Both the position numbers and the translations under genes were made by a program. DNA of 64,000 bases from Orlajensenia sp037404875. Lineage in GTDB: Bacteria; Actinomycetota; Actinomycetes; Actinomycetales; Microbacteriaceae. Positions 59,875 through 64,000 of the stretch are shown piece after piece. The DNA is taken from contig NZ_JBBELO010000035.1 in assembly GCF_037404875.1 (NCBI RefSeq), positions 1 to 64,000 on the forward strand. Direction: 5' to 3'. Each line of letters begins with the position of its first letter. Position 1 is the stretch's first letter. Below the pieces are notes generated by a model that ran no database searches, was not told the DNA's origin, and saw nothing but the letters and a program-made list of their open reading frames with translations.

Positions 59875-60474
59875 ATGCTGGACTCACCCATCGTCATTCG
59901 CGCCGATGATCCCCGACGGCTCGAACTCGACCAGAGCGGATGGTGGGTCATGCACCGCTCGTGGGGAGCCGAACTCGACGGGTGGGCCATCGACCAGTTG
60001 CGTCTGCGATCCATGGTCGAGGAACTGCCCGCCGATCTGACGATTCGTGAGCTCGAGGCCGAAGATGCGGGCGCCGCCTGCGTGCTCGATGCGGCGACGC
60101 TGCGGGACTACCCGGGCGGACCGGCGACCCGACATGAACCCCTCACAACCGAGAGCGCCCGTGTCGACTCGGCTACCAGGCGGGCGTTCGGCGTCTTTTC
60201 AGCCGACCGACTGCTCATCGCAACGACGTACATCGACGTCGACCCGCAGACTGAGACGGCCGAGACGGACTTCACCGTCGTCCACCCGCATCGACGAGGC
60301 CAAGGACTCGGACGCGCCGTCAAGGCCCTTTCCGTTCTGACACTTCTGAAAGACGGCGTCACCCGGTTCCGTTCCGGCGGGTCGAGCGAGAACACGGCGA
60401 TGCTGGCGTTGAATCGCTCACTCGGGTACGTCGTCGATGAAGAGTGGCTCACACTCGCGCCTCCTGGGCGCTGA
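59875..60474 (+). CDS. GNAT family acetyltransferase
   Basis: The 199 residues have an N-terminal extension (about 50 residues, WWVMHRSWGAELDGWAIDQL). A GNAT domain follows with motif A TVVHPHRRGQGLGRAVKALS and a terminal NTAMLALNRSLGYVVDEEWL. The acceptor is unknown. A minus-strand gene starts or ends close by; no operon. Confidence 0.85.
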   Translation: MLDSPIVIRADDPRRLELDQSGWWVMHRSWGAELDGWAIDQLRLRSMVEELPADLTIRELEAEDAGAACVLDAATLRDYPGGPATRHEPLTTESARVDSATRRAFGVFSADRLLIATTYIDVDPQTETAETDFTVVHPHRRGQGLGRAVKALSVLTLLKDGVTRFRSGGSSENTAMLALNRSLGYVVDEEWLTLAPPGR

Positions 60475-60505
60475 CCAGCGGAGCGCGCCCGCGGCGCCCG
60501 ACCTT

Positions 60506-60571
60506 CTCGGCGGAGTATCGATGCGCGGGCGGATGCAGTTACCCTCGCCAGCGCATCGAGACTCCGCCGAG
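60506..60571. repeat. Long inverted repeat between convergent genes
   Basis: Arms at 60506-60526 and 60551-60571 pair over 21 bp with a single mismatch (CTCGGCGGAGT... against ...ACTCCGCCGAG), separated by 24 bp. The motif containing CTCGGCGGAGT and CGATGCGC looks like an intergenic palindrome family. Its location between convergent stops (60474 and 60592) suits a bidirectional terminator. Confidence 0.7.
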
Positions 60572-60591
60572 CGAAACACGTCCGGATGCGG

Positions 60592-61206
60592 CTAGCGCAG
60601 CACTCGATAGTGCAGGTGGGTGACCCCGCTCTCCCCTTCGAGCACGCGCGTGCGCTCCAACTGCACCTGCTCTGCGGCGAGGTTCTCGAACAACCGCCTC
60701 CCCTGACCCAAGAGCACCGGGATCACGTGCAGCTCGAGTTCGTCCAGGATCCCGGCGGCCAGGGCCTGTTGGGCGAGCGCTGCTCCGTGCACGAGCACGT
60801 TCCTCTCGCCCGCAGCCTGTCGGGCTCGACGGAAGGCGTCCTCGACGTCAGCGACATAGGTGACCAGGGGCCAGGATGCGATGTCGAGCGCGGGCGCGTG
60901 CCGGCTGACGATGAAGATGGGCACGCCGTCGTGATGGTCGCCACCCCATCCATTCGCCGCCTCGAAGGTTCCGCGCCCGGCGACGACGGCCCCGGTCTCC
61001 ATGAATTGCGAAACCATCCGCCCGTTCACCCCGCTGGCCGAGACGATCGCAGCCGCGCTGTCGCTGCCTCCCCCTCGCCCCGGGTCTTCGAACAGCCATT
61101 CATGCAGGCGTTCACCGCCGTCGCCCAGGCCATTGTCGGGGCCCTCGTGAGGACCGGTGATGAACCCGTCGAGAGAGATCGACATGTCCAGGACGGTGGC
61201 GCCCAT
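60592..61206 (-). CDS. Dihydrofolate reductase-fold family protein (RibD C-like)
   Basis: The 204 residues have the RibD_C/DHFR-like pattern: TVLDMSISLDGFITGPHEGP, a GAVVAGRGTFEAANGWGGD loop, IFIVSRHAP, and ELELHVIPVLLGQGRRLF. Enzymes of this group use NADPH; many are of unknown substrate. True DHFR is unlikely because of the 30-residue His/Asp-rich insert. ATG 61206 has AAGGAAGTGATGGC upstream. Confidence 0.85.
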   Translation of the reverse strand: MGATVLDMSISLDGFITGPHEGPDNGLGDGGERLHEWLFEDPGRGGGSDSAAAIVSASGVNGRMVSQFMETGAVVAGRGTFEAANGWGGDHHDGVPIFIVSRHAPALDIASWPLVTYVADVEDAFRRARQAAGERNVLVHGAALAQQALAAGILDELELHVIPVLLGQGRRLFENLAAEQVQLERTRVLEGESGVTHLHYRVLR

Positions 61207-61274
61207 GCCATCACTTCCTTCTGATCGGATGTCGCAACTGTTCCGTCGCGCACCGTCGCTGGGCGGCGGAGCCC

Positions 61275-61643
61275 TTACGTCGCCTCGGTGTCGAACGGCG
61301 TCGGCCCGGATGCGGCCGCACCTGTAGCGCCGGCAGCGGCGGGCACCGCCGTGCTCGCCCGCGACAAGGTCGGCGCCGGCCGTGCGGGCTCGTCGTCGAG
61401 CAGCGCCTCGCGGATGATGCGGCGCGGGTCGTACTGCCGCGGGTCCATCTTCTTCCAGTCGACGTCGTCGAACTCCGGACCCATCTCCTCGCGCATGCGG
61501 TCTTTCGCGCCGTTCGCCATGTCGCGCAACTGGCGAACCAGGCGGCCGAGCTGCGCCGCGTAGTGCGGCAGCTTCTCCGGCCCGAGAACGAAGACGGCGA
61601 TGACCCCGATGAGCAGGATCTTCTCGAAGGTCAGGCCGAACAT
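61275..61643 (-). CDS. tatB: Sec-independent protein translocase subunit TatB
   Basis: The 122 residues start at ATG 61643 (MFGLTFEKILLIGVIAVFVL). The N-terminal membrane helix is followed by the TatA/B hinge LGPEKLPHYAAQLGRLVRQL and an amphipathic helix. A charged region and a Pro/Ala/Thr-rich tail follow. TatB form rather than TatA is suggested by GPEKLP and the longer acidic helix. It inserts with TatC to recognise twin-arginine substrates. The long upstream frame is a shadow. Confidence 0.92.
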   Translation of the reverse strand: MFGLTFEKILLIGVIAVFVLGPEKLPHYAAQLGRLVRQLRDMANGAKDRMREEMGPEFDDVDWKKMDPRQYDPRRIIREALLDDEPARPAPTLSRASTAVPAAAGATGAAASGPTPFDTEAT

Positions 61644-61769
61644 GCCCTCAGGATAGCCGGTCGTCCCCGGCAATTCGCCGGAAGAAGCCGGTGCGGGCGG
61701 CGAGGCAGCGATCGGCTCGTCATCCCTCGCCCTAGGCTGTGAGGCAACCCTCGAGACTCGGGAGCGCAG

Positions 61770-62402
61770 GTGTCCGACAAAGACCTCAACTGGAAGTACG
61801 CCGATGACGTCGTCGTCGAGCCGGAAGCCATCGCGGCGGCGCGCCAGCAGTCCATGGAACTGGGCATCGAACCGGTCTCGCCCGCCGTCGGAGCGCAGCT
61901 CGCGGTGATCGCAGCCGCTCACTCGGCGAGCGCCATCATCGAGATCGGGACGGGAGTCGGCCTCTCGGGCATGTGGCTGCTCGCCGGAGCACCGCAGGCC
62001 ACGCTCACCTCGATCGACGTCGAGCTCGACCACCAGCATCACGCGCGCGCCAACTTCGTCGAGGCCGGCATCCCGGCCAACCGCGTGCGCCTGATCGCGG
62101 GCCGGGCGAGCGAGGTGCTGCCCCGCATGAACGAGAACTCCTACGACGTCGTACTGGTGGATGCCGACCCGCAGTCGGTCATCGAATACGTCGAGCACGC
62201 CCTGCGGCTGGCCCGGCCCGGCGGAAGCGTGCTGGTGCCGCATGCCCTCTGGCGGGGGCGTGTCGCCAACCCGGCGCAGCGCGACGAGGTCGCCAGCGGC
62301 TTCCGTTCGCTCATCAGTGAGATCAGCGCGTCGACGGCCGTGCTCAGCGCCCTCTCGCCAGCCGGTGACGGACTGCTGCAAATCTCGAAGCTGCACGCCT
62401 GA
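61770..62402 (+). CDS. O-methyltransferase (family 3 type)
   Basis: The 210 residues start at GTG 61770. It has a SAM-binding motif I (IIEIGTGVGLSGMWLLAG), LTSIDVELDHQHHARANFVE, and DVVLVDADPQSVIEYVEHAL. This is like the catechol/caffeoyl-CoA O-methyltransferase group, metal-dependent in many members. In actinobacteria it is commonly a neighbour of tatB, and here the genes are divergent with a 126-bp gap. Confidence 0.88.
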   Translation: MSDKDLNWKYADDVVVEPEAIAAARQQSMELGIEPVSPAVGAQLAVIAAAHSASAIIEIGTGVGLSGMWLLAGAPQATLTSIDVELDHQHHARANFVEAGIPANRVRLIAGRASEVLPRMNENSYDVVLVDADPQSVIEYVEHALRLARPGGSVLVPHALWRGRVANPAQRDEVASGFRSLISEISASTAVLSALSPAGDGLLQISKLHA

Positions 62403-62429
62403 ACCCTCCGGGGCCGGGCGATCAGACGA

Positions 62430-62465
62430 CTGATGCCCTGGGTGCGTAGGCACTCAGGGCATCAG
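62430..62465. terminator. Bidirectional terminator hairpin
   Basis: CTGATGCCCTG (62430-62440) and CAGGGCATCAG (62455-62465) form a perfect 11-bp stem between the convergent O-methyltransferase and DUF3117 stops. Confidence 0.75.
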
Positions 62466-62485
62466 GTGAATCAGTGAGCCGGCTC

Positions 62486-62656
62486 TCAGGCCGCGACGAC
62501 TTTCGCAAGCGCATCGTGAAGCTCTTTCGCTTCAGCGTCGTTGACAGACACGACCAGACGCCCCCCGCCTTCCAGCGGAACGCGCACGATGATCAGGCGT
62601 CCCTCTTTCACAGCTTCCATTGGTCCGTCTCCGGTCCGTGGCTTCATCGCCGCCAT
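62486..62656 (-). CDS. DUF3117 family protein
   Basis: The 56 residues start at ATG 62656 behind AAAGGGGAGCTCA. The sequence MAAMKPRTGDGPMEAVKEGR, then LIIVRVPLEGGGRLVVSVN and AEAKELHDALAKVV, is the DUF3117 family. It is nearly invariant in actinobacteria but of unknown function. The plus-strand frame over it is a shadow. It is a short, single gene. Confidence 0.93.
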   Translation of the reverse strand: MAAMKPRTGDGPMEAVKEGRLIIVRVPLEGGGRLVVSVNDAEAKELHDALAKVVAA

Positions 62657-62752
62657 TGAGCTCCCCTTTCGTGGCTAGACAGGTCCATTATCCCCTGTCG
62701 CTGGGAGTTCTGCGAAATCGTCGACCGCCCCAGAACGTGCGAGGCAACCCCA

Positions 62753-63970
62753 TCACGGGGGTGACCAGTCGTAGCCGTCCACTCCCCAGGCGATGAGCAG
62801 CCAGCCCCATTGCAGCAGGATGCCGATGAGGATGAGCCCCGCACGATAGAGCCGCGAGCGCGGTTGGGCGAGGGCGCCGAGCAGGGGGAAGAACGGCATC
62901 AGGAGCCGGAACGTGCTCGACTGCGGGAAGAACACCGCGAGCAGGTAGAGAGCGTAGCTGGCCGTCCAGATGCGCAGGTCGACGCCGAGCCGGCGCACCG
63001 CAGGCAGGAAGAGGGCGGCGAAGAACGCGGCGATGAGCACGAGCACGCCGATCACCCCGGCGATGGTCTGGAGGGGCTCCTTTGCACCGACGAATCCGAG
63101 CCACCAGTGGGCGCCCTGGAACCAGGCGGTGAAGGGAACCAGGTCCACGTAACCGATGTAGGGCATCCGCCACGCCAGCTCCGTGTCGGTGTAGGCATTG
63201 GGGACCCCGGTGACCGCCCAGGCGAGGGCCGGCCACGCCACGCCCATCAGCGCACTGAACACGGCAACGGATGCCGCCCCGAGCTGCTGCTTCACCGGGA
63301 ACGGTTCGTGGGCCCGACGCAGGTAGCGCACGAGGGTATGCAGGGCGAGCGTGAGCGCAAAGGCGAGGCCAGTCGGGCGGGTCAGCGTCATGACGAACAC
63401 CACGGGAACGAGCCAGGCGTAGTGCCGCCGCACGAGCAGCAGGAGGGCGAGCGCGAGCAGGAAGAGGCCCATCGACTCGGCGTAGGCCACCTGGAACATC
63501 GGGGAAAGCGGCGCGAAGCAGAGCAGTGCGACCGCGAACAGGGCCGTCGAGCTGCCGAGCCGCGGAGCGAGCAGGCGATGGAAGAGGAGTGCCGTGCCGA
63601 GTCCGAAGACCAGCGACACGAAGATCGCCACCCCCTCCCACGACAGCCCCGACACGAGCATGAGGGCGCGCACGAGGAAGGGGTAGGCCGGCATGAAGGC
63701 CCACGCGTTCTCGGCGACATGCACGCCGTCGGCGAGCGGGATCTCGGTCGGATAGCCGCTGTACGCGATGATCTCGTACCAGCGACCGTCCCAGATGTTG
63801 GCGAACGCGCCGTAGGGCGGATGCGGCCCGGTCCAGGGATTCTGGCCCTGCACGCTCGCCAGGGCGAGCATCATCGCCGTGGTCACGAGTCGAGAGAGCG
63901 CATAGACGAGAAGCACCCTCGCCCACCAGGGCAGCCACCTCCAGCGGGCGGCGAGAGCGACCGGCAGCAT
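62753..63970 (-). CDS. PIG-V-like mannosyltransferase, multi-pass membrane protein
   Basis: The 405 residues have about eight membrane helices and the luminal/periplasmic signature NIWDGRWYEIIAYSGYP, with a conserved Asp-Gly-Arg-Trp. FAPLSPMFQVAYAESM follows, typical of the PIG-V/PMT-like glycosyltransferase C superfamily. It likely transfers mannose or another hexose from a polyprenyl-phosphate donor to a wall glycolipid or protein. It ends 97 bp from the DUF3117 start. Only 30 bp follow its start in the window. Confidence 0.85.
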   Translation of the reverse strand: MLPVALAARWRWLPWWARVLLVYALSRLVTTAMMLALASVQGQNPWTGPHPPYGAFANIWDGRWYEIIAYSGYPTEIPLADGVHVAENAWAFMPAYPFLVRALMLVSGLSWEGVAIFVSLVFGLGTALLFHRLLAPRLGSSTALFAVALLCFAPLSPMFQVAYAESMGLFLLALALLLLVRRHYAWLVPVVFVMTLTRPTGLAFALTLALHTLVRYLRRAHEPFPVKQQLGAASVAVFSALMGVAWPALAWAVTGVPNAYTDTELAWRMPYIGYVDLVPFTAWFQGAHWWLGFVGAKEPLQTIAGVIGVLVLIAAFFAALFLPAVRRLGVDLRIWTASYALYLLAVFFPQSSTFRLLMPFFPLLGALAQPRSRLYRAGLILIGILLQWGWLLIAWGVDGYDWSPP

Positions 63971-64000
63971 CCGCGGCTCGGGACCACCGGTACCCGAGCC

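Noticed and set aside
62474..62659. 61-codon plus-strand frame
   Set aside because: It is antisense to the DUF3117 gene, which has a strong ribosome site and a near-invariant family sequence.
1..64000. CRISPR arrays and rRNA genes
   Set aside because: No regularly spaced direct repeats of 24-40 bp and no rRNA sequence were seen on either strand.

Overview
Organism. The window is high-GC DNA with dense, often 4-nt-overlapping genes and many GTG starts. Its gene content is typical of Actinomycetota: UPF0182, a Lon-like PDZ protease, AdnA/AdnB, DUF3107, DUF3117 and TatB. The frequent GGATGC/GCATCC words and the gene families suggest the Microbacteriaceae. The genus cannot be assigned from the sequence alone. 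Layout. (1) 1-12.4 kb: a broken IS481-type transposase tail and an IclR regulator with a palindromic operator-like site. A tight minus-strand operon of eight genes follows (8594 down to 1602): receiver-PIG-L deacetylase fusion, ATP-grasp enzyme, PHP phosphoesterase, processive GT2 glycosyltransferase, 46-residue membrane peptide, two stand-alone receivers and a membrane PAS histidine kinase. I read it as a phosphorelay-controlled cell-surface glycan system. Next to it are a large LuxR/AAA regulator and small enzymes. (2) 13.0-26.6 kb: an accessory region built at a tRNA-fMet gene (26499-26575, minus strand). Two partial copies of the tRNA 3' half, at 13020 and 19075, mark two tandem islands with nearly identical 186-bp left ends. 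Neither island carries a recognisable integrase. Island A holds an AAA+ ATPase, a subtilisin-like protease and an AlbA_2 (Schlafen-type) protein, a plausible defence cargo. Island B holds a LuxR-type two-component system with an ABC exporter, a TetR/SDR/esterase module, a decayed DUF1254 gene and an excisionase-like HTH protein. (3) 26.7-47.3 kb: core genome whose order closely follows mycobacterial Rv3193c-Rv3211. In order: UPF0182, PDZ protease, zinc metalloprotease, cyclodehydratase-like protein, UvrD2, NudC, AdnB, AdnA, DUF3107, ferritin-like protein and RhlE-type helicase. An inserted phosphotransferase-fold protein has lost its catalytic residues. (4) 47.3-64.0 kb: core housekeeping and small genes: RNase AM-type PHP protein, EEP phosphatase, aminopeptidase P, PRC/MgtE_N/CBS protein with a DUF1003 partner, Mrp ATPase, SSADH, acetyltransferases, TatB, O-methyltransferase, DUF3117 and a PIG-V-like mannosyltransferase. 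Several long palindromic elements sit between genes here. How the parts work together. The core block is mostly DNA repair (AdnAB, UvrD2), RNA handling (RhlE, RNase AM) and envelope proteins. The accessory parts are the regulated glycan operon and the tRNA-anchored island pair, and these contain the least-described biology in the window.
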